Shown: piece after piece, positions 28,230 to 36,348 of the stretch | Layout of the letters: every line of letters starts with the position of its first letter | Position numbering within the stretch: position 1 is the first letter of the stretch | Assembly: GCA_013215945.1 (NCBI GenBank) | Contig: JABSOM010000001.1 | Span: forward strand, 124,001 to 188,000 | Direction: 5' to 3' | DNA length: 64,000 nucleotides | Source: Campylobacteraceae bacterium | GTDB taxonomy: Bacteria > Campylobacterota > Campylobacteria > Campylobacterales > Arcobacteraceae | The notes under the pieces: generated by a model | Told to the model about the DNA's origin: nothing | The model's input: only the letters and a program-made list of their open reading frames with translations | The model's database searches: none | Made by a program: the position numbers and the translations under genes

Positions 28230-28249
28230 CGTGATTATCTCGTGATTAT
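28230..28249. promoter_or_regulatory. Direct repeat CGTGATTAT x2, likely response-regulator binding site
   Basis: CGTGATTAT occurs at 28230-28238 and 28241-28249, an 11 bp repeat distance. Tandem half-sites about one helical turn apart are typical of OmpR-family regulators. The site lies in the divergent region between the response regulator and the TonB receptor gene. Confidence 0.5.
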
Positions 28250-28257
28250 ATATGGAT

Positions 28258-28273
28258 ATGATTCTCAATATTA
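28258..28273 (+). promoter_or_regulatory. Fur-box-like motif upstream of the TonB receptor gene
   Basis: ATGATTCTCAATATTA differs at one base from the motif at 40276-40291 in front of the ABC-NnrS operon. Both resemble the ATGATAATCATTAT core of known Fur boxes. It lies 17 bases upstream of the ATG. Confidence 0.45.
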
Positions 28274-28290
28274 AAATCAAAAGGAAGAAA

Positions 28291-30330
28291 ATGGAAAATA
28301 ATAAATTGTTAATTTCTCTGTCTTTATGTACGTGGCTGGCATTAAATACAGTAGCAAATGAAACACAAAACTTAGGGGACGTAATTGTAAATGATACGGC
28401 CTTAGAAGCACAAATTAAAAGTATTACCTCTTCAAAATTAGAGAACTTACAAGCAAGTGATATTCAAGATATATTATCAAGTATGCCTGGGGTTAGTGTA
28501 AGTGGAAGTGCAAGATACTCTCAAAAAGTTTATTTAAGAGGATTAGAAGATAAAGCATCTAATATTACCATTGATGGTGCGAGTATTGGAGGAGAAATAT
28601 TTCATCACATGGGATCTCAAACCATTGATGCTGAAACATTAAAAGTAGGTTCCATTGAAGTTGGACCTAACTCTGCACTTAGTGGACCTGGGGTAATTAA
28701 TGGTTCTTTTTCTTATGAAACAAAAGATCCAAGTGATTATTTAGAAGAAGGTGAAATTTTTGGTGGAAAAATTTCTACTGGGTATCAAAGTGCCTATGGT
28801 AGAAAATCTATTGATTTAGCGCTATTTTCTAAAATAAATGACAAAGTAGAAGTAGTTGGAATTATAAATAAATCAGAAGATACCAGAATAGAAATTCCTG
28901 ATTCTAAAGATGTTACCTCAAAACAAAGCGACTTTACCAGTGCTTTATTAAAAGTGGTATTTAAAGCAAATGATTACAATACCTTTAAATTATCTTATAA
29001 CAAATATGAAGATGGCGGAAAGAGACAATTTGGTGCAGAAAAAGTGGGTGGGGATTTGGCCGATGTATCTGATCACTACAATGAAATTTCAAGAAACACT
29101 TTTACCTTAAGTCATATTTATTCTCCCGCAAGTGACATGATAAACCTAGAAACAAAAATTTATCACTCTTCTGAAGAATTATTGATGGCCGGACAAACAA
29201 ACAAAGCAGCCTATTTACTTTGGCAAAAAAATGTAGTTCAAAATTCAACGGAACCTGAAACAAGATATGGAAATGAAACAAGTGGTATTGATATAAGAAA
29301 TACTTCTATTATTAATACGCATAAAGTAAGCTATGGTCTGAGTTATGATAAAGAAGAACAAATTGTAGAAGCAGACGGTTTAGCTGTGTATACAAGTGGC
29401 GTAAATACAGGAAATACTGTTGATTTATCAGTTAAGGGAGGTATTTCAAAAGAATATGCAATCTACCTTGAAGATGAAATTGACTTAGATAGTTTAGTCC
29501 TTACTATTGGGGCAAGATACGATATTTATAAATTAGGGGGTATTTATTCTGGCGAACATAAACAACTTTCTCCAAAACTTAAAGCCAAGTATCAAGCCAG
29601 TGAAAACCTAAGTCTTAGACTTGGCTACGGTAGAATTTTTAAAGGTCCATTATTAAGTGAAACCTATTTGTTAAAATCTACTAGTACTCAAAATGATAAT
29701 GCACAAGCACAAAGAGGTCATAACTATGAGGCAGGGTTTGATTATGATTTATCAAACGCTTTAAATACAAAAAATTCCATTTTTGGATTTACTCTGTATT
29801 CTTATAATGTAGATGGATATATGGATCCAAGTCATAATGCAGCCCTTAACAATCAAGAAGATATTAAGATGTGGGGAGTAGAGTCTGTATTTAGATATGA
29901 AACCCAAAACGTATCTTCAAGCATAAGTCATACCTATAATGCTGGAGAAGCAAAATCTTTAAGTACAGGAGCTGTTTATGAGCCAATGACAGCAAATATA
30001 CATACAATAAAAATTGATACAGATTATAATTATTCTAAGAATCTTTCTTTTAATTACAATGCAGAATTTGTACGTGGAAATAAATTTGATTATTACTACA
30101 GCGATGCATATGATTATGAAGTAAAAAGATCTGGATATGCTGTTCATAACGTATCTACAACATACTCACCAGCTAGTATAAAAGGTATTAAAGTTAGTTT
30201 TGGAATAGATAACTTATTTAATACAAAATATTCAACACATACATCTTTTGGAACTAATTCTGGATATGCAAGTTCAGCATCCAATGAAACAGGAAGAAAC
30301 TACAAAATTAAATTATCTTACAAATTCTAA
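28291..30330 (+). CDS. TonB-dependent outer-membrane receptor
   Basis: The protein (679 residues from the ATG at 28291, preceded by AAAAGGAAG) has a signal peptide (~1-22), a plug domain (~30-145) with IQDILSSMPGVSVSG and VYLRGLEDKASNITIDGA, and a beta-barrel ending in aromatic SYKF. TonB receptors import siderophores, heme, cobalamin or metals. The ligand is not evident here. The Fur-like motif and downstream PepSY-domain membrane gene favour iron or another metal. A frame from 28252 would put residues before the signal peptide and is unlikely. Confidence 0.88.
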   Translation: MENNKLLISLSLCTWLALNTVANETQNLGDVIVNDTALEAQIKSITSSKLENLQASDIQDILSSMPGVSVSGSARYSQKVYLRGLEDKASNITIDGASIGGEIFHHMGSQTIDAETLKVGSIEVGPNSALSGPGVINGSFSYETKDPSDYLEEGEIFGGKISTGYQSAYGRKSIDLALFSKINDKVEVVGIINKSEDTRIEIPDSKDVTSKQSDFTSALLKVVFKANDYNTFKLSYNKYEDGGKRQFGAEKVGGDLADVSDHYNEISRNTFTLSHIYSPASDMINLETKIYHSSEELLMAGQTNKAAYLLWQKNVVQNSTEPETRYGNETSGIDIRNTSIINTHKVSYGLSYDKEEQIVEADGLAVYTSGVNTGNTVDLSVKGGISKEYAIYLEDEIDLDSLVLTIGARYDIYKLGGIYSGEHKQLSPKLKAKYQASENLSLRLGYGRIFKGPLLSETYLLKSTSTQNDNAQAQRGHNYEAGFDYDLSNALNTKNSIFGFTLYSYNVDGYMDPSHNAALNNQEDIKMWGVESVFRYETQNVSSSISHTYNAGEAKSLSTGAVYEPMTANIHTIKIDTDYNYSKNLSFNYNAEFVRGNKFDYYYSDAYDYEVKRSGYAVHNVSTTYSPASIKGIKVSFGIDNLFNTKYSTHTSFGTNSGYASSASNETGRNYKIKLSYKF

Positions 30331-30344
30331 ATCTACTTACTTAA

Positions 30345-30372
30345 AAATAAGATTCCTAAAGGAATCTTATTT
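30345..30372 (+). terminator. Hairpin after the TonB receptor gene
   Basis: AAATAAGATTCC and GGAATCTTATTT form a perfect 12 bp stem with a TAAA loop. There is no T-tract beyond the stem, so it may attenuate rather than stop readthrough into the membrane genes behind it. Confidence 0.5.
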
Positions 30373-30412
30373 CCATATTAGAAGAAAAATTTACGTGCTT
30401 AAAAGGACAGCA

Positions 30413-30721
30413 ATGATTTCTATAAAAGAGATGTATTATAATTTTATCACCCCAGAAAAATCTGGCAAAAAAATAGGTTGGTTTAGAACCTTTCTTGCTA
30501 TTTTTGGTGCTTTGATTGTTGCTTATTTAGGAATGATGGTTCTTCTCTTTGTTTCTCCTGGTTCATTTTTGGACTTAGTTGTTGTATTTGTATTATTTTA
30601 CACTTTTGTTTGGGCCTGTTCCGCTTTATGGATAGTTTTAGCGCCGAGTAAACTAAGTGCCTTACTTCGTGTGATAATACCTATATTTATATTTTCACTT
30701 TTTTTATCACAAATGGGCTAA
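30413..30721 (+). CDS. Small inner-membrane protein of the iron-uptake-associated operon (DUF3649-like)
   Basis: From the ATG at 30413, with AAAAGGA upstream, the protein has 102 residues. A short basic cytosolic start is followed by three hydrophobic segments (~25-48, 52-72, 80-98). Size, topology and position between a TonB receptor and a PepSY-domain membrane protein recall DUF3649-type accessory proteins of iron uptake loci, but the assignment is tentative. It ends two bases before the next gene. Confidence 0.65.
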   Translation: MISIKEMYYNFITPEKSGKKIGWFRTFLAIFGALIVAYLGMMVLLFVSPGSFLDLVVVFVLFYTFVWACSALWIVLAPSKLSALLRVIIPIFIFSLFLSQMG

Positions 30722-30723
30722 AG

Positions 30724-32307
30724 ATGTTAGAACCAACATTAAAACTATTTAAACAACGCCTTTTAAGAGCACATACCAGTCTGGGAATTTTTCTTTCTTT
30801 ATTTATGTACGTCTGCTTATTTTTTGGAATATTTGCCATTTTTCTTCCTTTCATTCAAGTCTGGGAAAAACCCTCTAGACATTTTGAGGTCAACAATACT
30901 AAAGAAATTAACTATTCATCTATTATTGATGCTGTTATTTCTAAGCCCGATTTTCCAAAGAATAATATAAAAGTTAAATTACCAGGCTATAAAAATGATC
31001 CTGCGTTAAGAATTAGCCATCAATTTATTGAAGAAGAGGTGTATAATCCAAGTACAGGTATAAAACAAGAGAATGAAAACAGACAATCAAAACTCGCATT
31101 CTTTTTAAATCAAATGCATTATGGACAATTTTTTTCTATTTTTGGACGTTTGCTTTTTGGTTTTGTAGCTGTCGGAGTCATGTTTTTAATTGTCGGAGGA
31201 CTTCTTCTTTTAGTTTATATTAAATTTCAAAAAAATGGTAAAAATCAAAAATCTACTTTTTCAAAACTTCATCGTAATCTTTTTATTCTTACATGTATTC
31301 CACTTTTCCTTATTACTTTAACAGGGGCTTTAATGAATGTAGGATTTAAAGGGGCAGCACCACTTGCAAGTTATATAAGCAAGGGCGAAAAAAACAATGT
31401 TTTTGCTCTGGTGCGTCCTGTTTTAATGCCAAAAGAAAAAAGCGTAAAAAGAGAAAATATAAACGCAGAAATGCTTAGTATCAAAGTTCTTTTAAAAAAA
31501 GCAAAAAAAATAAATCCCCAATTAAATATAGAAGAACTAAAACTAATCAACTGGAAAGATAAAACAGCAAAAATAGAGTTTGTAGGATATAACCCTTATA
31601 AACCTTTTTTGAATGGAATTTATAACAGACCAAAAATAATCTTAAGTGCCGTAGATGCATCGCTTATTAAAAACATTCGAGTCCTAGATAGGTCATGGAG
31701 TGTTTTACTTACAGATTCTTTGTATTTCCTGCACTTACTTTATGGAGTGGATATATTTACAAAAGTTTTTGTTTCTTTTTTGATGTTGTTATCTTGTTTT
31801 GCTATTGCTTTTGGAGTTATGCATTACTTAGAAAAACAAGCCAAAATATTTGATGAAAAGATTCCTTTTTATCATGGTCTAGGAAAGTTTTCTTTGGCTT
31901 TAATGATAGGAGTTCTTCCTGCAACTGCCTTGTTATTTAATCTTCAGTGGCTTTTACCTTTTGATATGAACAATAGAATTTTTGTGCAACAAGCTCTTTT
32001 TTTTAATCTGTGGTTAGCAACACTTACTTGGTCTTTTTATCGTTTAAGTTCCTATAAAGCAGCTAAAGAGTTTTTATATTTAGCCGGAATTTTATTTATA
32101 TTAGCTCCCCTTGTTCACTTTAGCTCTTCTGGTTTTTCTGCTTGGGATTTATATGAAAAAAACATGATAAGTATTCTAAGTGTAGATATTGTTTTAACCT
32201 TAGTAGGACTTATACTTCTTTTTATTTCTTATAAACTTCCTAAAACAAGAAAAGAAAGCCAATACTTTTGGAATAAAAAACACCAAGGATTATCAAATGA
32301 ACCCTAA
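30724..32307 (+). CDS. PepSY-associated transmembrane protein (iron-uptake reductase-like)
   Basis: The 527-residue protein has the PepSY_TM layout: a first membrane helix (~18-42), a periplasmic loop, helices near 140-165 and 180-205, a second periplasmic PepSY-like domain (~240-320), then several helices to the C-terminus. Histidines such as RAHTS, NQMHYGQF, KLHRN and LHLLYG lie at helix ends and could bind heme, as proposed for ferric-siderophore reductase relatives. It overlaps the next gene by 11 bases. With the TonB receptor it suggests import and reductive release of a metal chelate. Confidence 0.82.
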   Translation: MLEPTLKLFKQRLLRAHTSLGIFLSLFMYVCLFFGIFAIFLPFIQVWEKPSRHFEVNNTKEINYSSIIDAVISKPDFPKNNIKVKLPGYKNDPALRISHQFIEEEVYNPSTGIKQENENRQSKLAFFLNQMHYGQFFSIFGRLLFGFVAVGVMFLIVGGLLLLVYIKFQKNGKNQKSTFSKLHRNLFILTCIPLFLITLTGALMNVGFKGAAPLASYISKGEKNNVFALVRPVLMPKEKSVKRENINAEMLSIKVLLKKAKKINPQLNIEELKLINWKDKTAKIEFVGYNPYKPFLNGIYNRPKIILSAVDASLIKNIRVLDRSWSVLLTDSLYFLHLLYGVDIFTKVFVSFLMLLSCFAIAFGVMHYLEKQAKIFDEKIPFYHGLGKFSLALMIGVLPATALLFNLQWLLPFDMNNRIFVQQALFFNLWLATLTWSFYRLSSYKAAKEFLYLAGILFILAPLVHFSSSGFSAWDLYEKNMISILSVDIVLTLVGLILLFISYKLPKTRKESQYFWNKKHQGLSNEP

Positions 32308-32794
32308 ACATATATTAATTTTTTTATTAGTCTTTAGCGCTAACCTTTATGCTCATACCTTATTGTTAAATGTATTTCTTAATGATGATAATACGATTAG
32401 CATTGAAGGTGCTTTTAGTACAGGTCAAAAAGCGCAAGGTGCATTAATCACATTAGAAGCACTTAGTGATGGAAAAATACTGTATAAAAAAAGACTCCCA
32501 GAAATAAGTGAACTAAGAGTTAAGATTCCAGATGAACCTTATCAAGTTGTACTTGATGCGGGTTCGGGGCATCGTATAATAAAAGCAGGTATCGAAGCAA
32601 AAACAGGTTTTAAAAATAAAGGGGTGCGAAATAAAATAGCTCCACAAACAAAAGAAAAAAACAATGCCGTTCTAATAACAAATATACAAATACAAGTAGC
32701 TTTTGCTTTTGCTTTTTTTCTTATCATTCTATCTATTATTTTATCTTCTAGGAATACAAATAAACTCATTAAAGAACTGCAAAACGTTAAATAA
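32297..32794 (+). CDS. Periplasmic membrane-anchored protein of the TonB-PepSY operon
   Basis: The 165-residue protein has a signal peptide (~1-19, ending YAHT), a beta-rich periplasmic part (~20-125) and one C-terminal membrane helix (~130-152) with a short basic tail. The segment VVLDAGSGHRI is reminiscent of periplasmic components of nickel/cobalt uptake (NikL/CbiL-like), a weak resemblance. It starts inside the PepSY gene, so it is translationally coupled. The exact function is unknown. Confidence 0.65.
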   Translation: MNPKHILIFLLVFSANLYAHTLLLNVFLNDDNTISIEGAFSTGQKAQGALITLEALSDGKILYKKRLPEISELRVKIPDEPYQVVLDAGSGHRIIKAGIEAKTGFKNKGVRNKIAPQTKEKNNAVLITNIQIQVAFAFAFFLIILSIILSSRNTNKLIKELQNVK

Positions 32795-32801
32795 CTACAA
32801 T

Positions 32802-32822
32802 ATAAGGACGAATAGTCCTTAT
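32802..32822. promoter_or_regulatory. 21 bp palindrome, likely TetR operator (or terminator stem)
   Basis: ATAAGGAC and GTCCTTAT flank GAATA as a perfect 8 bp inverted repeat. A related GGACGGTTAGTCT site lies at 32871-32883. Being directly after the PepSY operon it could also act as a terminator stem, but the T-tract is poor. Confidence 0.5.
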
Positions 32823-32867
32823 CTTTTACTTATTTAGCATTTTATAATCTAATTTATACTATTCTTT

Positions 32868-32886
32868 TAGGGACGGTTAGTCTATC
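32868..32886. promoter_or_regulatory. Second operator-like site just before the tetR-type gene
   Basis: GGACGGTTAGTCT at 32871-32883 matches GGACGAATAGTCC of the upstream palindrome at 10 of 13 positions. It lies about 15 bases before the ATG, downstream of a TATAAT box at 32843-32848, where a bound repressor would block the promoter. Confidence 0.45.
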
Positions 32887-32897
32887 AAGGAAAAATA

Positions 32898-33497
32898 ATG
32901 GCGCCAAAGCTTGTAAATAAAGACAAAAGAAGAGAAGAATTAGGCCTTATGGTTTATGATTCTATTATAAAAATGGGTATCAAGAGTTTTTCTATTGATG
33001 CTTTTATAAAAGAACATAAAATGGGAAAAAGCTCGTTTTATAATTATTTTTCTTCCAAAGATGAAGCAATTTATTATGTTTTATTATTAATAACACAAGA
33101 ATACATTCAAGAATGTAGAAACAAATTGGATTTATCGCTGGGATATGAAAAAAATTTATATCTTGTTTTTGACACTTATATTAATACAAATGAAAAACGC
33201 TCAAATAACTTGAGTTTGTACAAAGAATATTTTGTAATTTATCAAAACTTTAACAACAAAAATATAGGCAATTTAAATAAGTATTATTTTACTAATCTTC
33301 AGTTAATCATAAAAGAAATAATAGAAGATGCAATCAGTAAAAAACAACTGAAAAAAGAAGCCTTGGAATTCTCTGAATCTTTACTTATGACAGCGGATGG
33401 AATGATGTTTTATTCTTTCACTGTTAAAGATTTTGATTTGGCATCTAATATAAAAAAACACATTAATAATTTTATTAAACTATTAGGAAATGAATGA
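32898..33497 (+). CDS. TetR-family transcriptional regulator
   Basis: The 199-residue protein has an N-terminal TetR helix-turn-helix (~15-60) with SIDAFIKEHKMGKSSFYNYF followed by SSKDEAIYYVL. The remainder is the variable helical ligand domain. Its stop codon overlaps the start of the MFS exporter gene (ATGA). Paired operator-like palindromes upstream suggest it represses itself and the exporter and releases DNA on binding the exported compound. AAGGA precedes the ATG. Confidence 0.85.
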   Translation: MAPKLVNKDKRREELGLMVYDSIIKMGIKSFSIDAFIKEHKMGKSSFYNYFSSKDEAIYYVLLLITQEYIQECRNKLDLSLGYEKNLYLVFDTYINTNEKRSNNLSLYKEYFVIYQNFNNKNIGNLNKYYFTNLQLIIKEIIEDAISKKQLKKEALEFSESLLMTADGMMFYSFTVKDFDLASNIKKHINNFIKLLGNE

Positions 33498-34726
33498 AAC
33501 ATATACATAAAATACTAAAATACAAAAGCAGCGAATCTATTTTTTTAACGCTTCTTTTTACCCTGCCCTTATTTACACTTCTGCCTCTTGGGGTGGATTT
33601 ATTTTTGCCTGCACTTAATGACATACATGACTATTTTAATAAAGACGATATAGAAAAATACGCCATTAGTATTTATCTATTATTTTGGGGTCTGGGGCAA
33701 TTATTTTGGGGAAAAATTGCAGATATTATAGGACGAAGAAAAGTAGCGCTTTTAGGATTGTTTTTTTTCACTCTTTTTGCGTATTTAATTTCTACCGTTA
33801 ATAAAGAAGATGCGGATTTATTTTTACTGTACAGAGCGTTACAAAGTTTTGGAGGATCTGCATGTTTTACAGCAGTTTTTGCCATTATAAGAGATACTTT
33901 TGATGGTATTAAACTTACAAAAGCCTACAGTTATTTGAATGGATTTTTAGCCATTATTCCTATTTCTGCACCTTTAATTGGGGCATTTTTACTGCAAAAT
34001 AATGACTGGCAATATTTATTTATGGTTTTTACCTATGTAGGATTATTGAGTATTTTATGGATTTATGTCTTAAGCGCAGAAACCCTTGTAAAAACAAAAA
34101 AAGATAAAATTTTAAATAAAGAAGGTTTTTTTGAATCCTATGCAAATATATTAAAAAATGAAAACTTTTTTGTTTATCTTTTTTTATCTATTATCGGATT
34201 TTTGGGAATTATGTTTTATATAACCGTTGCACCTTTATATTTAATAGGACATTTAAATATAAGCAAAATAGATTTTGGTTTTATGTTTATGTCAATTGCT
34301 TGTATTTTTATGATTGGAAGTTTTTCTGTACCTATTTTTGTGGAAAAATTTGGACTTAAAAAAACCCTTAGTTTTGCTGTTCTTGCTTATTTTATAGGAG
34401 GAAGTTTAGGGGTAATAATAAGCTTTTATGATACCTGGGAAAGTTTTCTTATTCCAATGGCTTTTAATGCTATGGGTTGTACTATCTTTCTTAGCGCTTG
34501 TCCTGCTTATGCATTAAAAGATTTCAAAATAAATGCAGGGCAAGCTGCTGGTTTATTTTCTGCTTTGAACTTTACTATTTCATCATTAAGTGCTAGTTAT
34601 TTAGCAAGTAGCCTGGATCTAAACTCTTCGAAAGCTTTTTCCTTTGTTTTTGCAGGTTTAGCGCTTATTGTACTTTTTGCGTATGTATTGTTCAAAAGAA
34701 GAAAAAAGATGTTTATCAAATCTTAA
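33494..34726 (+). CDS. MFS drug exporter, Bcr/CflA-like
   Basis: The 410-residue protein has about 12 hydrophobic segments. The loop after helix 2 carries the MFS motif GKIADIIGRRKVALLG. LLPLGVDLFLPAL in helix 1 and QSFGGSACFTAVFAIIRDTF in helix 4 are typical of the Bcr/CflA drug:proton antiporters. It is translationally coupled to the TetR gene. The likely role is efflux of a toxic compound that the regulator senses. Confidence 0.86.
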   Translation: MKHIHKILKYKSSESIFLTLLFTLPLFTLLPLGVDLFLPALNDIHDYFNKDDIEKYAISIYLLFWGLGQLFWGKIADIIGRRKVALLGLFFFTLFAYLISTVNKEDADLFLLYRALQSFGGSACFTAVFAIIRDTFDGIKLTKAYSYLNGFLAIIPISAPLIGAFLLQNNDWQYLFMVFTYVGLLSILWIYVLSAETLVKTKKDKILNKEGFFESYANILKNENFFVYLFLSIIGFLGIMFYITVAPLYLIGHLNISKIDFGFMFMSIACIFMIGSFSVPIFVEKFGLKKTLSFAVLAYFIGGSLGVIISFYDTWESFLIPMAFNAMGCTIFLSACPAYALKDFKINAGQAAGLFSALNFTISSLSASYLASSLDLNSSKAFSFVFAGLALIVLFAYVLFKRRKKMFIKS

Positions 34727-34737
34727 TAAACATCTTT
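34705..34737. terminator. Bidirectional terminator between convergent genes
   Basis: AAAGATGTTTAT and ATAAACATCTTT form a perfect 12 bp stem with a nine-base loop spanning the MFS stop codon. On the minus strand it is followed by a run of T, so it best serves the small membrane gene from 34984. Confidence 0.7.
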
Positions 34738-34984
34738 ATTCTTTAGTACTGTTTTTTTCTTCTTCATTTACATGTGATTTTCTAACCTTAAGGCCAAAAA
34801 ACATTTGGAAAGTAATTAGAGTAAAAACATATAAGAAAAAACCAAAGATAAAAATAATGACGGCAGATAATTGCAGAGCTTCAAAAAAAGTATGATTGTT
34901 TTGCATGGCAGATGAGATTGTTAAATATGCTATTGGGAGAAAAGCAATAAGTATAACTAAGATATGTTTTGTTTTATTGCTCAT
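34736..34984 (-). CDS. Small membrane protein, two helices
   Basis: The 82-residue protein has two hydrophobic segments (~8-26 and ~38-62) and a highly charged C-terminal tail. I do not recognise it. It converges with the MFS gene over a shared terminator, which supports it being a real transcript. Confidence 0.6.
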   Translation of the reverse strand: MSNKTKHILVILIAFLPIAYLTISSAMQNNHTFFEALQLSAVIIFIFGFFLYVFTLITFQMFFGLKVRKSHVNEEEKNSTKE

Positions 34985-35116
34985 TCTTACTCACTTGTTT
35001 TTGTTTTTGCAAGTATATCTTCTTTTAATATATAGCCTTATTAAAAAAATGTAGTTTAATTTTATCTTTTAAGTAAGTACATTTTTAGCTAAAATATATA
35101 AAGAAAGGTAGATATC

Positions 35117-35257
35117 ATGAAATATGCAATAATTATTTTCTTCATAATTATTTTGTATGCTATTTTATCTGATAACATGGGAGGCGCACGAGAAGCAGCT
35201 TCTAATTATAATAAACTGCTGCAAAGTGCTCCTACTTCTCAAAGTATAAAAAAATAA
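35117..35257 (+). CDS. Very small membrane-anchored protein (46 residues)
   Basis: A hydrophobic N-terminal helix (residues ~4-18, KYAIIIFFIIILYAIL) is followed by a short polar tail with GGAREAASNYNKLLQ. AAAGG lies upstream of the ATG at a suitable distance and the frame has no rare features. It is short enough to be missed by usual cut-offs. No family is recognised. Confidence 0.5.
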   Translation: MKYAIIIFFIIILYAILSDNMGGAREAASNYNKLLQSAPTSQSIKK

Positions 35258-35298
35258 AACAGCCTATAAAAAGTAAGAATCTTTATTTTTTGAATATA

Positions 35299-35742
35299 CT
35301 ATTCTAATAAAAGTTCGGTATCAAAACCCGCATCTATACATGTTTGTTTTGTAATATCATAATTAACATGATCTTCATCTACAAAGTTTTTAGAAATCAC
35401 ATAATGCACTTCTATTCCTTTATTGAACATGGCTCTAAAAGCAGTATCAGAACAAATACTTTTTATCAATAAATGTTCTTCTTTTTGCACTTGTTCAAAA
35501 TTTGAAATAACTCCCGTAAAATACATGTCAGAGCCTTTTGAATAGGCTTTTTGCATATCGAGTTTTAGTGTACCTTGTTTGTACTTAGCAGGTAAAGTTC
35601 GTGCTATTTTTTTTGTAAACATATCAGCTACTGTTTCATTAGGAATGTTTTTAATTTCTGCTTCATAATCTTTTTGTTTGTTTCCACAAGCAGTTAAAAG
35701 TAAGCCTAAGAATAAAGACAATAATAGTATTTTTAATTTCAC
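35299..35742 (-). CDS. Putative lipoprotein
   Basis: The 147-residue protein has a signal peptide with a lipobox LTAC (acylated Cys at about residue 19) and a soluble remainder with two further Cys (in SICSDTAF and QTCIDAGF) that could form a disulfide. It begins with GTG preceded by AAAGGAG. The family is not recognised. It stands alone between two small membrane genes. Confidence 0.72.
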   Translation of the reverse strand: MKLKILLLSLFLGLLLTACGNKQKDYEAEIKNIPNETVADMFTKKIARTLPAKYKQGTLKLDMQKAYSKGSDMYFTGVISNFEQVQKEEHLLIKSICSDTAFRAMFNKGIEVHYVISKNFVDEDHVNYDITKQTCIDAGFDTELLLE

Positions 35743-35914
35743 GCAAGCGCTCCTTTATTTTATAAACGCATTGTATCTAAGTAATATTTAAGAGCAGAAG
35801 TATTTTATTAATATCAAATCTAACTTAAAGTAAATTATTATAGTGTCAAATTAAAAAAACTTGAATTATTAAGTTTTTTCTAGTACAATAATGAATATAT
35901 TTTAAGGACCTACT

Positions 35915-36217
35915 ATGCAAAAAATTTCTAATATTCTAATGAATTCATATTTGTTATATGCTATTTTATTAGCCATTATATTTGGAACCGCGGGAGATTT
36001 AAATTTAACGATTATTCGTTCTGCTTCAATTGTTACCCTCATTTGTTACGCGCTTATTTCACAATATAACCTAACAATGTCAAAGAAAAACGTTATCAAT
36101 AATGATGCGTCAAACTTTTATATAACAGGAGAATCTACAAAAATTGAATACATTATTATTACATGTATTTATTTAAGTGCAATTTATGCTTTACTTAAAG
36201 TCACTGTCTTAAGTTAA
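35915..36217 (+). CDS. Small membrane protein, three helices
   Basis: The 100-residue protein has hydrophobic segments at ~10-25, ~30-48 and ~78-98, with a polar loop between the second and third. AAGGA precedes the ATG and a clear terminator follows, so it is a single-gene transcript. No known family is evident. Confidence 0.6.
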   Translation: MQKISNILMNSYLLYAILLAIIFGTAGDLNLTIIRSASIVTLICYALISQYNLTMSKKNVINNDASNFYITGESTKIEYIIITCIYLSAIYALLKVTVLS

Positions 36218-36220
36218 AAG

Positions 36221-36256
36221 AAACAAAGAAGATTTTATATTCTTTGTTTTTATTTC
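36221..36256 (+). terminator. Rho-independent terminator
   Basis: AAACAAAGAA and TTCTTTGTTT form a perfect 10 bp stem around a nine-base loop, followed by TTATTTC, just after the small membrane gene. Confidence 0.7.
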
Positions 36257-36348
36257 AATAAACTAAAAGAGTTCTACTAATACTTTCTTTTTAATAATTT
36301 ATAAGGTTATTTAATATAAACTTATTTAAAATTATTAAAGGACTCTTC

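Noticed and set aside
30248-30412. Longer start for the small membrane protein after the TonB receptor
   Set aside because: The extra 55 codons overlap the receptor gene and the hairpin, and the ATG at 30413 has a strong ribosome binding site.
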